A stretch of 64,000 nucleotides of DNA from Bacillus sp. F19 (GCA_023823795.1 CP085710.1:398001-462000), one strand, 5' to 3'; counted from the first letter of the stretch, positions 25,807 to 34,470 are shown. Notes: generated by a model not told the origin, from the sequence alone. Made by a program: numbers and translations.

Positions 25807-26232
25807 ATGGCGTACGAATTGAAAACGAAGCAGACTGACAACAGTGTGATTGAATTTATCGAGGCAGTCGATCACCCGAAAAAGCGTGAGGACGCCTATC
25901 AGCTGCTGGACATTTTTACAGAAACGGCCGGCTATGAGGCCAAAATGTGGGGGCCGAGCATCATCGGCTTTGGCTCGTATCATTATAAGTATGCAACCGG
26001 CCATGAAGGAGACGCGCCGCTTGTCGGATTTTCACCGCGTAAAGCAAAGATCAGTTTATATTTTGCGCCAGGCGAAACGGAACGCGAAGAATTGTTAAAG
26101 GAACTAGGGAAGCATACGTCAGGGAAAGCGTGTGTCTATATTAATAAGATTGCTGACGTAGACGTTGAGGTTCTAAAAAAGCTAATAAACTCATCTGTAA
26201 AGTTTTTGAAAGAAACCTATCCCGATCAATAA
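25807..26232 (+). CDS. DUF1801 protein
   Basis: The 141-residue protein carries the DUF1801 (YdhG-like) pattern: EAVDHPKKREDAYQLLDIFT near residue 17, MWGPSIIGFGSYHYKY, and SPRKAKISLYFAPGETERE with a Gly-Lys-x-x-Cys segment near the end. The family folds like the N-terminal part of frataxin-like proteins, but its role is unknown. AAGGAGCAAATCT gives a clear ribosome site. Confidence 0.88.
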   Translation: MAYELKTKQTDNSVIEFIEAVDHPKKREDAYQLLDIFTETAGYEAKMWGPSIIGFGSYHYKYATGHEGDAPLVGFSPRKAKISLYFAPGETEREELLKELGKHTSGKACVYINKIADVDVEVLKKLINSSVKFLKETYPDQ

Positions 26233-26248
26233 AAGGAGCTCAGGTCAA

Positions 26249-26683
26249 TTGGCAAAGCAATTAATGGTAAGTGATGAAATTCTTATAGATGCAGCACCTG
26301 AAAAAGTATGGGAGATTCTGATTGACGCGAAATATGTGGCACAGTGGGATGAACTGCCTGAAGATTATCCATTAGGAAAGATGGATGAGGGAAGCAGGGT
26401 AATCTGGGAGCTGCCGAACGGAGGTCAATCCATTACGACAATAATTGCTGCGATTCCAAAAAAGGAATTAAAAATCGCCCTCTATGTTTCGAACTGGGAA
26501 GAAAAACCAAAAGAAGGCGACGTTGCCTATTTGTATCAGTTAGAAGAGCAGGGCAGCAGGACGCTGCTGAAAATTAGGATCGGTGACTTCTCATTAATTA
26601 AAAATGGCCAGAACTATTATGAGGCTTCTGCTGAATTTGCGGAGAATGCTAAGATGGCCATTAAAAAACTGGCGGAGGGCTGA
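26249..26683 (+). CDS. SRPBCC-family protein
   Basis: The 144-residue protein has the START/AHSA1-like fold: SDEILIDAAPEKVWEILIDA, WDELPEDYPLGKMDEGSRVI, and a C-terminal helix EASAEFAENAKMAIKKLAEG. Such proteins bind small hydrophobic ligands. The start is probably TTG 26249, which lies nine bases after AAAGGAG; ATG 26264 lacks a ribosome site. It is the last gene of the GNAT-DUF1801-SRPBCC operon. Confidence 0.8.
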   Translation: MAKQLMVSDEILIDAAPEKVWEILIDAKYVAQWDELPEDYPLGKMDEGSRVIWELPNGGQSITTIIAAIPKKELKIALYVSNWEEKPKEGDVAYLYQLEEQGSRTLLKIRIGDFSLIKNGQNYYEASAEFAENAKMAIKKLAEG

Positions 26684-26707
26684 TCGGCGTAGATTATGAT
26701 GAAGACC

Positions 26708-26742
26708 GGGCGGCACTTCCAATGGGGAATGGCGCCCTTTTG
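26708..26742 (+). terminator. Terminator of the GNAT-DUF1801-SRPBCC operon
   Basis: GGGCG and CGCCC, with inner pairing CACTTCC/GGGGAATG, form a stem followed by TTTTG. The remaining bases 26743-26990 are AT-rich and hold no gene. Confidence 0.5.
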
Positions 26743-26990
26743 ATCTCTCTATAAAAATCATTTGGGTAAGAGATTGGTTCACCTGATTAGCTCTTGAAAT
26801 CTGAGTCTTAATTTATAATCATTGCTGATTTTTTTATTGCCGTTTTGTTATTTTTACAAAAAATTAATAAGAATTGGTAATTCAGTTAACAAAATATTTT
26901 TAAAATACAATTAAACACACGTAAATAAATATAAAACCATAAAATTTACCAGCAACGTCTTCTTATATCATTAAGACGAAAGAAAAACCA

Positions 26991-27203
26991 ATGCTTCAGT
27001 TTGCTGCGATGTCAGACGTTCATGTCGGCTCACACGAAAAAGGGGATGCAAGGTATGAAAGTTTCTTTGATACAATGGCATCCTTTTTTTCGTCTGAGCC
27101 AGCCGCCGCATGTTTCATAAGGGACATCGCTCCTTATTTATGGCATGATAAAAATAGCTTCCGCAATATTTTGAAACTTTCGGCTGTGGTCTTTCGTAAT
27201 TAG
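26991..27203 (+). pseudogene. Metallophosphoesterase N-terminal stub
   Basis: The frame opens with MLQFAAMSDVHVGSHEKGDA, a typical calcineurin-like first motif (D-x-H), and then loses similarity. The remaining 45 residues resemble nothing, and the other metal motifs are absent. No ribosome site lies before it. It looks like the 5' stub of a deleted phosphoesterase gene. Confidence 0.45.
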
Positions 27204-27225
27204 TGATATAAAGGAGCGGATGAAA

Positions 27226-27369
27226 ATGAGTCCTGAAAAAAAGAACCGAACAGGGTTGGCCATTGGGATAGCACTGGGAGCGGGAATTGGCATTGCCCTT
27301 GATAATCTTGCTATGGGAATTGCAATCGGGATTGTTTTTGGAATAGCATTCGGTTCTTTCAAAAAATAA
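27226..27369 (+). CDS. Small glycine-rich membrane protein, 47 residues
   Basis: Starting at ATG 27226 (nine bases after AAGGAG; an in-frame ATG at 27220 is also possible), the protein is MSPEKKNRTGLAIGIALGAG followed by a second Gly/Ile/Ala helix (AMGIAIGIVFGIAFG) and FKK. It has two short glycine-zipper-like membrane segments. It precedes another small membrane protein and signal peptidase I closely, so it is probably part of that operon. Function unknown. Confidence 0.6.
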   Translation: MSPEKKNRTGLAIGIALGAGIGIALDNLAMGIAIGIVFGIAFGSFKK

Positions 27370-27387
27370 ATCGTAAGGCGGGATCGC

Positions 27388-27570
27388 ATGAAAAATTGGA
27401 CGGTTGTGTTTCTTTGTCTCTTTTCAGCCTCTATTGCAGGAGGTACGGCGCTGAATTCCATCATTGATTACGCTATGCTTGCAGGTACGGGGCTTGGGAT
27501 TTTCTTTTTGCTGACGGCTGCTTTTTTTCAGGGCGGAAAAATGCAAGCTGAAATGGAGGGCAAACAATGA
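27388..27570 (+). CDS. Small two-helix membrane protein
   Basis: The 60-residue protein has two hydrophobic segments, TVVFLCLFSASIAGGTAL and AMLAGTGLGIFFLLTAAFF, and a polar tail. AAGGCGGG lies before ATG 27388. Its stop overlaps the signal peptidase start (ATGA at 27567), so the two are translationally coupled. No family is recognised. Confidence 0.6.
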   Translation: MKNWTVVFLCLFSASIAGGTALNSIIDYAMLAGTGLGIFFLLTAAFFQGGKMQAEMEGKQ

Positions 27571-28094
27571 AGGAAAACATGAAAAACGAAATTTGGAGCT
27601 GGACGAAATCGCTCCTGTTTGCTGTCGTCATTGCTTTTATTTGCAGAGAATTCCTTTTTGCGCCGGTCTTGGTGGAAGGAAAGTCTATGCAGCCGACGTT
27701 TGAAGATCAAAACCGGCTGATTATCTCCAAAACGAGCGAAATCGGGCGTTTTGACAAGGTGGTCTTTCACTCGCCGGAGCCAGGAAAAGATTACATCAAG
27801 CGTGTCATCGGACTTCCAGGTGATACGGTTGAAATGAAACAGGATACTTTATACATTAACGGAAAGAAATACGATGAGCCTTATCTGGCTGCATCCAAGC
27901 AGAAACTCCCTGAGGGTGAACTGCTGACTGAAGACTTTCAGGCAACCGTTCCTGAAGATGCCTACTTTGTCATGGGAGATAACCGGAGACAAAGCAGGGA
28001 CAGCCGTGAGATAGGCCCGGTTTCTGAGAAGGAAATGATTGGTGAAGTAAAGCTGCGGTTTTTCCCATTAAATGAAGCAGGTATTCCTGAATAA
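27567..28094 (+). CDS. lepB: Type I signal peptidase
   Basis: At 175 residues it matches the short Gram-positive Sip type with one N-terminal membrane anchor (about 10-30). The catalytic Ser lies in VEGKSMQPTFED and the Lys in GKDYIKRVIGLPGD; YFVMGDNRRQSRDSREIG is the conserved box E. It cleaves signal peptides at the outer membrane face. Several secreted proteins are encoded in this window, but no partner gene is specific to it. Confidence 0.93.
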   Translation: MKENMKNEIWSWTKSLLFAVVIAFICREFLFAPVLVEGKSMQPTFEDQNRLIISKTSEIGRFDKVVFHSPEPGKDYIKRVIGLPGDTVEMKQDTLYINGKKYDEPYLAASKQKLPEGELLTEDFQATVPEDAYFVMGDNRRQSRDSREIGPVSEKEMIGEVKLRFFPLNEAGIPE

Positions 28095-28171
28095 GTGTTA
28101 ACTTGCACCGCTAATGTGATAACTTGTCTGCAGGGTGAGCAGGCAGGCGAGGGTCAGCTGATTGGTGAAGT

Positions 28172-28202
28172 TGCTGTCTTCAATTGATGACAGCACCTTT
28201 TT
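28172..28202 (+). terminator. Terminator of the signal peptidase operon
   Basis: TGCTGTC-TTCAATTGAT-GACAGCA stem followed by CCTTTTTT. It overlaps the tail of the minus-strand fragment at 28180. Confidence 0.7.
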
Positions 28203-28371
28203 TATGAAGCTTTTTCTTTTTCCACGGCTTCCAGACTGAAATGATCATGATAAAAATAGTAATGGCAATCTGAAGAATGACGGCGTACTGTCTGATGGAA
28301 TGATTCTGAATGAAAACGGCATTACTTAAAGCTGCGCTGCCTTCATCCTCAAGAAGAATGATAGCTTTTAT
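28180..28371 (-). pseudogene. C-terminal fragment of a membrane protein gene
   Basis: The minus strand reads ALSNAVFIQNHSIRQYAVIL, then QIAITIFIMIISVWKPWKKK and a Lys-rich tail ending in TGA. It has one transmembrane helix followed by a basic tail. The frame is closed upstream by the stop of the ATPase relic. It looks like the 3' end of a gene interrupted by that element. No family is recognised. Confidence 0.45.
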
Positions 28372-28374
28372 AAT

Positions 28375-29110
28375 TTATTTAATCCCGATAACTAAACTAT
28401 CTCGTGCAGCTTCAACAACTTCTGTAGTAATGGTATTCAGATGATTAATTTCAAGTATTCTCTCAATCTGAGTAAAAAGTCTCTGTATAAGTCTAAAATT
28501 TCCTCCAGTAATCTTAATGATACTAGTAATTGCCTCATAATCGGAAAAATCCTCAAGCTTTATAGAGAGTCCTAATTCTTGCCATTTATACTCTAAAATA
28601 TGGTGGGTTTCATCTTTACTCAGTTTATCAAATTCATGAGCAAATCCAATTCTTGAATAGAGTTGAGGATATCGAGCTAATCGTTTCTCAATGCCGGGCA
28701 TTCCAATTAATATCATTGCTAAGTCATTTCGATCATAGATATCTCCAAGTTGTTCTAAATTTTGCACTTTTAGTCGATCTATTTCATCAACGATAATTAA
28801 GTTGATATCTTCATAAGTATTAGTAGAATACTCTTCTTCTTCCCCTCTGGTACGCAATTTATAAATAGCTCTTACCAAATTTATTCTCGTTCCAATAGTA
28901 TGGATCTCATCGGTCATTTTTGTAGCCCGTACTGCTGGAGCTGTATAAAAAATTGTTTTTGCTTCTCAATGGAATCCCAATTTGAATAATACCTAGAAGA
29001 TAACGTTTTTCCAACGCCAGGTAGTCCATAACAAATACAAAACAGTGTAGGTTTGTAAAATATATCAATAGCCAGAGAAAATGATGGAGCTTCAATATTT
29101 TTCTGTAGTG
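28375..29110 (-). pseudogene. Transposition-type AAA ATPase (TniB/TnsC/MuB-like), frameshifted
   Basis: The downstream part (28375-28917) has Walker B NLIIVDEIDRL, a sensor region DLAMILIGMPGIEKRLARYP and a C-terminal helical lid. The upstream part, in another frame, reads FCICYGLPGVGKTLSSRYYS, a Walker A. The join lies in an A/T run near 28945, where one base has been gained or lost; correct joining gives TIFYTAPAVRATKMTDEIHT. Such ATPases help transposases of IS21, Tn7 or Tn5053 type choose targets. No transposase is present nearby, so this is a stranded remnant. Confidence 0.7.
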
Positions 29111-29178
29111 AAGCATTGCAAAATGTGAAAAGAAGGAATAGAAATTTATGGGTAAGGGATAAAAAAGAGGTTTTGAAA

Positions 29179-29437
29179 ATGGAAAAAACATTACCTGTTA
29201 AAAATCAAATGAATGGCGTGTTTGTTCATGTATCAAATTTGAAGGTTGCAGCAAAATGGTATTCCAATTTGTTACGGTTAGATTTTGATTTAGATAAAGT
29301 AATTTTCACCTTTCTATAACGTACCGTTAGTAGGGACAGCTTCTCCAACTTTAGATGACCACACATTTGATCCTGATTTCAACCATAATATAAGTCCAAG
29401 CCCTATTTCTTATTATTTTAAGAAAAAATTATTTTAA
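29179..29437 (+). pseudogene. VOC/glyoxalase-family protein, frameshifted and truncated
   Basis: MEKTLPVKNQMNGVFVHVSN and LKVAAKWYSNLLRLDFDLDK is the first beta-alpha unit of a VOC domain. The frame stops at 29319, but the next frame continues as FYNVPLVGTASPTLDDHTFD, as expected for the family. It then ends early at 29437. A frameshift near 29305 and loss of the second half make it inactive. Confidence 0.65.
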
Positions 29438-29461
29438 CATACCCTTAACATGCGCTTTACA
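29434..29461 (+). promoter_or_regulatory. PhoP-box-like repeats before the UshA-like gene
   Basis: TTAACA (29434), TTAACA (29445) and TTTACA (29456) are spaced by exactly 11 bases, the known arrangement of PhoP sites in Bacillus. A possible -10 box TACACT follows at 29471-29476. The gene behind it belongs to a phosphatase family. Confidence 0.6.
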
Positions 29462-29536
29462 ACTCCCTTGTACACTTCAATAGGAGTACCGCCATATCTG
29501 GTCCCCCAATAGAATAAAAAATAAAGGAGAATGTTT

Positions 29537-31054
29537 ATGAATCGCTTTTTTCTTGTCCTATTAAGTTTTGTCATAGCTATTAGCTCTTTGCTAATAAGTG
29601 ATTTAAGAGTGGAAGCTAAAGAGTATCCTCGAAAAGCAACGGTATTGTATTTTAATGATGCTCATGAAATTAGTCCAGTAGTCAATCAATTTGGAGATCG
29701 AGGCGGTGTCGCAAGGCTAAAAACAGCAATTGATCGTGTTCGAAAAGAAAATAAACATACGATAGCAGCATTTGGAGGAGACTTAGGTGGAGGTACTTTA
29801 TTTGGAGCTGTGTACCAAGGCTTTCCAATGGTAGAAGCATTTAATGAAATAAACATTGATATTGCAAATTTTGGTCAGCATGATTTTGATTTCGGATCTG
29901 ATGCGACAAAAAAATTGGTTAAGCAATCAGAATTTCAATGGATTTCTTCAAACCTTACAGATTCAGAAGGAAAACCATTTGTTGATGTTCCAACCTACAA
30001 GATTATTAATAAACAGGGAATTAAAATCGGTGTTATTAGTCTTACTGATAATATGAATACTACATCTTTAGATGGTCAAGTTGTACAACAAGATCTTATC
30101 CAGTCGGCCAAAAATGCAGTTGAAAAGATTAAAGAAACGAAAAAAGCAGACGTTATTATTGCTTTAACACAAGAAACATTAGAGAAGGATGAACAATTAT
30201 TATCAGCAGTTCCTGAAATTGATGCCGTGTTTACGGAAGAACAAGCTGAGGATCAATCATTTATACATGAATATGAGAATAATCGTTACATATTTGCTCC
30301 AGAAGGAAACCTTGGCTCAATGATTCGATTAGATATTACAAAAGACGGAAAAGAAATTCAACTGAAACCAGAAGTAATAGAGGTCGATCATACGGTACCT
30401 GAAGATCCAAAATTAAAAGAGATTGCAAATTATTATCAAGATAAGTTAGATGAGGAGCTAGGAAAAACCATCGCCAAATTAGAGACTCCTCTTATTTATG
30501 GAGATAACCATGAAGCGAGATTTCAGGAAACGAATATTGGCAATTTTGTAGCTGATGGCTATCGCTCTTATTATAACGCCGATATCGGTATCATGAATGG
30601 TGGAGGAATCCGATCTAGTATTCCTGCTGGAGAATTTACTTTGCGTGATGCTTACTCAATTCTTCCTTTTCAAAATAAAGTCATCCTTGCAGACGTAAAA
30701 GGAGAAACCATTCGAACTGCTCTTGAGAACGGAGTATCAAGAGTCGAAAATCTAGGTGGCGGATTTTTACAAGTCTCAGGCATGCAATATTCTTATAACC
30801 CTACTAAACCAGTGGGATCAAGAGTAGAAAATATTTTAGTTAACAATGAACCGATTGACATGCAAAAAACTTACAAAGTAGCCATGTTAAATTATATATT
30901 TAACGGTGGAGACGGATACACGATGTTCAAAGATAGTAATTTACTCGTTGATGAGGCAAATGCTCGAACAGATGCGGAAGTCTTAATAGAATACGCCAAA
31001 AAATTAGGTGTAATTAATGTAAAAACAGAAGACAGAATTAAAGTAATACAATAG
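29537..31054 (+). CDS. Secreted 5'-nucleotidase/UshA-like protein with altered metal site
   Basis: I use ATG 29537, eight bases after AAAGGAG; 505 residues. A signal peptide covers about 1-27. The N-terminal metallophosphatase domain keeps YFNDAHE and FGGDLGGG, but the GNHE motif reads FGQHDFDFG, the ALTH motif reads IIALTQETLE, and the GGHTH loop reads AVFTEEQAED. The C-terminal 5'-nucleotidase domain is well kept (ETNIGNFVADGYR, GIMNGGGIRSSI, FNGGDGYTMF). Loss of Asn and two His ligands suggests reduced or changed catalysis. It lies behind PhoP-like repeats. Confidence 0.85.
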   Translation: MNRFFLVLLSFVIAISSLLISDLRVEAKEYPRKATVLYFNDAHEISPVVNQFGDRGGVARLKTAIDRVRKENKHTIAAFGGDLGGGTLFGAVYQGFPMVEAFNEINIDIANFGQHDFDFGSDATKKLVKQSEFQWISSNLTDSEGKPFVDVPTYKIINKQGIKIGVISLTDNMNTTSLDGQVVQQDLIQSAKNAVEKIKETKKADVIIALTQETLEKDEQLLSAVPEIDAVFTEEQAEDQSFIHEYENNRYIFAPEGNLGSMIRLDITKDGKEIQLKPEVIEVDHTVPEDPKLKEIANYYQDKLDEELGKTIAKLETPLIYGDNHEARFQETNIGNFVADGYRSYYNADIGIMNGGGIRSSIPAGEFTLRDAYSILPFQNKVILADVKGETIRTALENGVSRVENLGGGFLQVSGMQYSYNPTKPVGSRVENILVNNEPIDMQKTYKVAMLNYIFNGGDGYTMFKDSNLLVDEANARTDAEVLIEYAKKLGVINVKTEDRIKVIQ

Positions 31055-31080
31055 GAGTAAGTTTGATACTAAGATAATAA

Positions 31081-31118
31081 AAAAAGCCGAAATTTTCTTA
31101 GAGAACTCGGCTTTCTTT
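31081..31118 (+). terminator. Terminator of the UshA-like gene
   Basis: AAAGCCGA and TCGGCTTT form the stem around a 16-base loop, followed by CTTTATG. Confidence 0.7.
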
Positions 31119-31248
31119 ATGTCGAATTTTGCTTAGCGTAAAAAATGCTGACCTTATAATACGAAAGGGCCATTTTGTGGAATGAAAAGCTAAGTGAAAA
31201 AAATCCCTCTTATCCATTCTGAATACAAGGGATTTTATGTTGGAAAAC

Positions 31249-31710
31249 TTACTTTTCTGCTGCAGGCTTGTAGTGTCCGGGTATGCTTTTGGATGAAATG
31301 GCCAAACGGTTCCAGCCGTTGATCGTGATGATTATGGTAACGAGATCGATATATTGTTTTTCATCAAAATGAAGGAGTACCCGCTCATATAGATCATCTG
31401 GTACACCGTTTGCCGAAATGGCTGTGACTGCTTCCGTTAATTCTAGCGCTGCCCTTTCCGGTTCAAGATAGAATGGTGCCTCACGCCAAGCATTCAAACA
31501 GTAAATTCTTTGTTCGGTTTCACCATTTGCCCGGGCATCCTTTGTGTGCATATCCAAGCAGTAAGCACACCCATTGATTTGAGACGCACGAATTTTAATC
31601 AATTCGATTAACTTGTTATCAATTCCCGTTGCTTTCTTGTACTCCTCCAATTGACTCATTAATTTGATAACTTCCCGATTTGTCCGCATGTAGTTAATAC
31701 GTTGCTCCAT
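31249..31710 (-). CDS. Carboxymuconolactone decarboxylase-family protein (AhpD/YdfG-like)
   Basis: The start is ATG 31710, after GGAGGAGATTAC; 153 residues. The CxxC-x-x-H motif is INGCAYCLDMHTKDAR, and the helical family core follows (ERAALELTEAVTAIS). These proteins reduce peroxides or act on small organics via the two Cys. The gene lies just downstream of an ECF41 sigma factor and has a matching ECF41-type promoter in front, as known for YdfG of Bacillus licheniformis. Confidence 0.88.
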   Translation of the reverse strand: MEQRINYMRTNREVIKLMSQLEEYKKATGIDNKLIELIKIRASQINGCAYCLDMHTKDARANGETEQRIYCLNAWREAPFYLEPERAALELTEAVTAISANGVPDDLYERVLLHFDEKQYIDLVTIIITINGWNRLAISSKSIPGHYKPAAEK

Positions 31711-31751
31711 GTAATCTCCTCCATTAAATTGTTTTAGAGTTTCACTAATAA

Positions 31752-31778
31752 GACAAAACAGAGGATTGATTTGTGACA
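31752..31778 (-). promoter_or_regulatory. ECF41-type promoter of the CMD gene
   Basis: On the minus strand TGTCACA (31772-31778), 16 bases, then TGTC (31752-31755). The published ECF41 promoter is TGTCACA followed by CGTC at about this distance. Only one base differs. It lies about 40 bases upstream of the CMD start, between the sigma gene and its target. Confidence 0.7.
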
Positions 31779-31820
31779 TAAAAATAGAGAGCCCGCATTT
31801 GAGCTCCCAGTCTATCCATA

Positions 31821-32687
31821 TTAAGGAACAGGAATATGATTTAATTTATCCGGATTTGAAACAATAAAGATTCTCCGGACATTTTTTTGTTTTGAATCTA
31901 ATTCAAAGCAGATGACTTTGATAGGATGCCCCTCTTTTACTTGTAAGATTCCTTTCTGACCATTGACCATCACCGGAAGAAGTTCTCCTATGAAACTTCC
32001 TTTAGCGGAAATTCCTTTAAGAAAGGCAGATACGCGCTGTTTGTTTACAATTGGATTTAATGCAGAAATCACTTTTCCTCCGCCGTCGGTAACAAGTACA
32101 ACATCCTCTGTAAGAATATCAATAAATTTCTCAAAATTTCCGGTCATCGATGCTTTTATGAATGTTTTTGCCAGGAGATCAACACGTTCAGTATTCTCCG
32201 GATGGACAGGCATATCATTCTTTAATTTCCGCTTAGCACGGCTGTAGATTTTTCTGCAATTTACTTCAGTCTTTTCCAGCATCCCAGCAATATCCCGATA
32301 GTCATAAGCAAATGCTTCTCTAAGAACGAACACTGCTCTTTCGACAGGTGATAGTTGATCCAGCAAAACGAGAAAGGCATAAGAAACTGTTTCGTCTGTT
32401 ACAATCTTATCTAAAGGCTGCTCTGTTTGGTGTACCCGAGGCTCAGGCAACCAGGGCCCTGTGTATATTTCTCTTCTCTTACGGGCTGATTTTAAAAAAT
32501 TCAGACAACGATTCGTCGTCACTTTCGCAAGATATGCCTTCAAGTCCTTAATTTGAACGGTGTCAATCTTAAGCTGCAGGAATAAATCATGAACGATATC
32601 TTCTGCGTCGGTAACTGATCCAAGCATCCGGTACGCAATGGAAAAAAGAAACGGTTGATATGTCTTATATAATGTATCCAACTCCAT
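31821..32687 (-). CDS. ECF41-family RNA polymerase sigma factor (SigJ-like)
   Basis: The 288-residue protein has sigma region 2 (FLFSIAYRMLGSVTDAEDIV), region 4 (LSPVERAVFVLREAFAYDYR) and a C-terminal SnoaL-like extension of about 110 residues. The linker motif WLPEP (about 98-102) and the extension motifs DGGGK and NPDKL are marks of ECF41. In this group the extension replaces an anti-sigma factor and tunes activity. The neighbouring CMD gene with an ECF41-type promoter is the expected target. Confidence 0.92.
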   Translation of the reverse strand: MELDTLYKTYQPFLFSIAYRMLGSVTDAEDIVHDLFLQLKIDTVQIKDLKAYLAKVTTNRCLNFLKSARKRREIYTGPWLPEPRVHQTEQPLDKIVTDETVSYAFLVLLDQLSPVERAVFVLREAFAYDYRDIAGMLEKTEVNCRKIYSRAKRKLKNDMPVHPENTERVDLLAKTFIKASMTGNFEKFIDILTEDVVLVTDGGGKVISALNPIVNKQRVSAFLKGISAKGSFIGELLPVMVNGQKGILQVKEGHPIKVICFELDSKQKNVRRIFIVSNPDKLNHIPVP

Positions 32688-32803
32688 TACTTACTTCACC
32701 TATTTTCTATTACATTTATCCTCTAGTTTATACGATTCGCAGATTGAAGACCATGTCGGATAAAAATTCATTTCCCTTGTCAATTTTAAAAATTTCAATT
32801 GCT

Positions 32804-32835
32804 TATTCAGCAATCGGGGGCGATTGTGAAGGAAA
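32804..32835. repeat. Copy of the dispersed ATCGGGNGCGAT repeat
   Basis: CAGCAATCGGGGGCGATTGT, with the same CAATCG-GGGG-CGATTG inverted repeat as at 9216-9231. Confidence 0.55.
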
Positions 32836-32873
32836 GCATTTAGCGTTGTAATTGCGTCCTCCTGATCGCACTC

Positions 32874-34325
32874 CTATTCGATTAGTCTTCTTACTATAAT
32901 TGATAAACGGCGCAGACCATCTTCTAAACTTGAAAGAGATGCAAAGGAATAGGAAATGCGCAAATACTGGTCAGCCTGATTATCATAGACGTTTCCCGGG
33001 TTTAGTAATATGCCTTCTGCAAGTGCATGTTCAAAAAGTTTTCTTATAGAGATGGACGGTAATAAACGTACCCAAACATAAAATCCTCCACTTGGCTTTT
33101 CCCATGTTGCAATACTGGAAAAATACTGATTTAAAGTACTTAATGTAAAATCTCTTCGTATTTTAAGCTGTTTTCTTATTTCTTTAAGATGCTGATCATA
33201 AAGTCCGCTGGAAAACCATTCTGCTGCAGCCCACTGTGATAAAGAACTGGAACCATAATCGGTTTGCATTTTAATATCTGCTAAGTGCTCAATAACTGGT
33301 TCTGGACCAACGATCCAGCCAATTCGAAGACCTGGACTTAAAGATTTAGATAAACTTCCCAAATATAGATCAAGTCCATTTTTGTCAAAAGCCTTAAGCG
33401 GTTTTGGCGGTTTTTCATCAAACCATAATTCCTGGTAAACATCATCCTCAATTATAGGCAATTGTTGTTGTTGGCAGATGTTTAACAATTGATCACGTCT
33501 TTCAGCAGTCATTAAAGTTCCAGTAGGATTGTGAAAAGAAGGAATTGTATAAAGTAAAGCAGCTTTATGCTGTTTTTTATATTGTGGAATATGATTGGCT
33601 TTAATTCCTTCTTTATCTAACGGGATGCCGACTAATTGCATACCTGCTGACTGGAAGACATGCAGTGAATTTAGATACGATGGCTTTTCTGTTAATACAG
33701 TAGATCCTTTATGTAATAAACCAACACTAATAAGCTGAAGGGCTTGTAAAGCACCTGAAACGATTAAAATGGAAGATGGTGAAGCTTGAATTCCAATTGT
33801 TTTTAAATAGCTGCTTATTTGCTCTCTGAGTGGCAACAGCCCCTTCGGTTCTTCATAGCCATAAGATATTTCTCCAGTAGACAATTTTTCGAAAACTTGT
33901 TTCATTGAAGAGCTTGGCATGAGTTCTGGTGATAATTCTCCCGTTCCTAAACGGATTATGTCAGGAATAAATTCAGCTTGATTTATTTCTTGAACCGTTG
34001 GCAAGTTGGGTTCGTGAATGCCAGAATTTACGTAGGAACTCCAATCCGGGGGAGGGGCAGTTGCTAAAAGGTTCCATGTATTATTAACCACTCTAGTTCC
34101 ACTGCCGGTTTTTCCTTCAATAAGTCCTTCCGCTGTTAATTCATCAAAAGCCGTTACAACTGTACTTCGGTTTACTTCAAAAGCTTTTGCTAACGTGCGT
34201 TGAGGAGGGAGCTTATATCCTATCGTCCATTCTCCATTCGATATTTTTTCTTTCATAAATTCAGTTATTTGTTTATGTAATGGTACAGGTGAAGACTTAT
34301 TTGGCTTCCAATCGATTGAAAACAT
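32874..34325 (-). CDS. MocR-type GntR/aminotransferase regulator
   Basis: The 483-residue protein has an N-terminal GntR winged helix (about 10-80; PLHKQITEFMKEKISNGEWT and NRSTVVTAFDELTAEGLIEG) joined to a class I aminotransferase domain. The PLP Lys is in YLGSLSKSLSPGLRIGWIVG; IIEDDVYQELWFDE is the Asp-Tyr motif. MocR regulators sense amino acids or vitamin B6 compounds through the aminotransferase domain. It is divergent from a LysE-type exporter, which it probably controls through the TTGGTTGG repeats between them. Confidence 0.92.
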   Translation of the reverse strand: MFSIDWKPNKSSPVPLHKQITEFMKEKISNGEWTIGYKLPPQRTLAKAFEVNRSTVVTAFDELTAEGLIEGKTGSGTRVVNNTWNLLATAPPPDWSSYVNSGIHEPNLPTVQEINQAEFIPDIIRLGTGELSPELMPSSSMKQVFEKLSTGEISYGYEEPKGLLPLREQISSYLKTIGIQASPSSILIVSGALQALQLISVGLLHKGSTVLTEKPSYLNSLHVFQSAGMQLVGIPLDKEGIKANHIPQYKKQHKAALLYTIPSFHNPTGTLMTAERRDQLLNICQQQQLPIIEDDVYQELWFDEKPPKPLKAFDKNGLDLYLGSLSKSLSPGLRIGWIVGPEPVIEHLADIKMQTDYGSSSLSQWAAAEWFSSGLYDQHLKEIRKQLKIRRDFTLSTLNQYFSSIATWEKPSGGFYVWVRLLPSISIRKLFEHALAEGILLNPGNVYDNQADQYLRISYSFASLSSLEDGLRRLSIIVRRLIE

Positions 34326-34369
34326 CCAATGGTTCTCCTTTTTATTTGCCTTATTATATATTATATTAT

Positions 34370-34401
34370 TTGGTTGGTTTGAAATCCATCCAATTGGTTG
34401 G
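34370..34401. promoter_or_regulatory. Probable MocR operator repeats
   Basis: TTGGTTGG occurs at 34370-34377 and 34394-34401, with CCATCC between them. Direct repeats in the divergent promoter region are typical of MocR sites. It lies about 45-100 bases from both starts. Confidence 0.55.
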
Positions 34402-34470
34402 AGACATGGTGAATGTCTTCAGGCTAAACTAAGACTAGTTTCATAAAATGGAAGAAAGGGAGAACATTGG

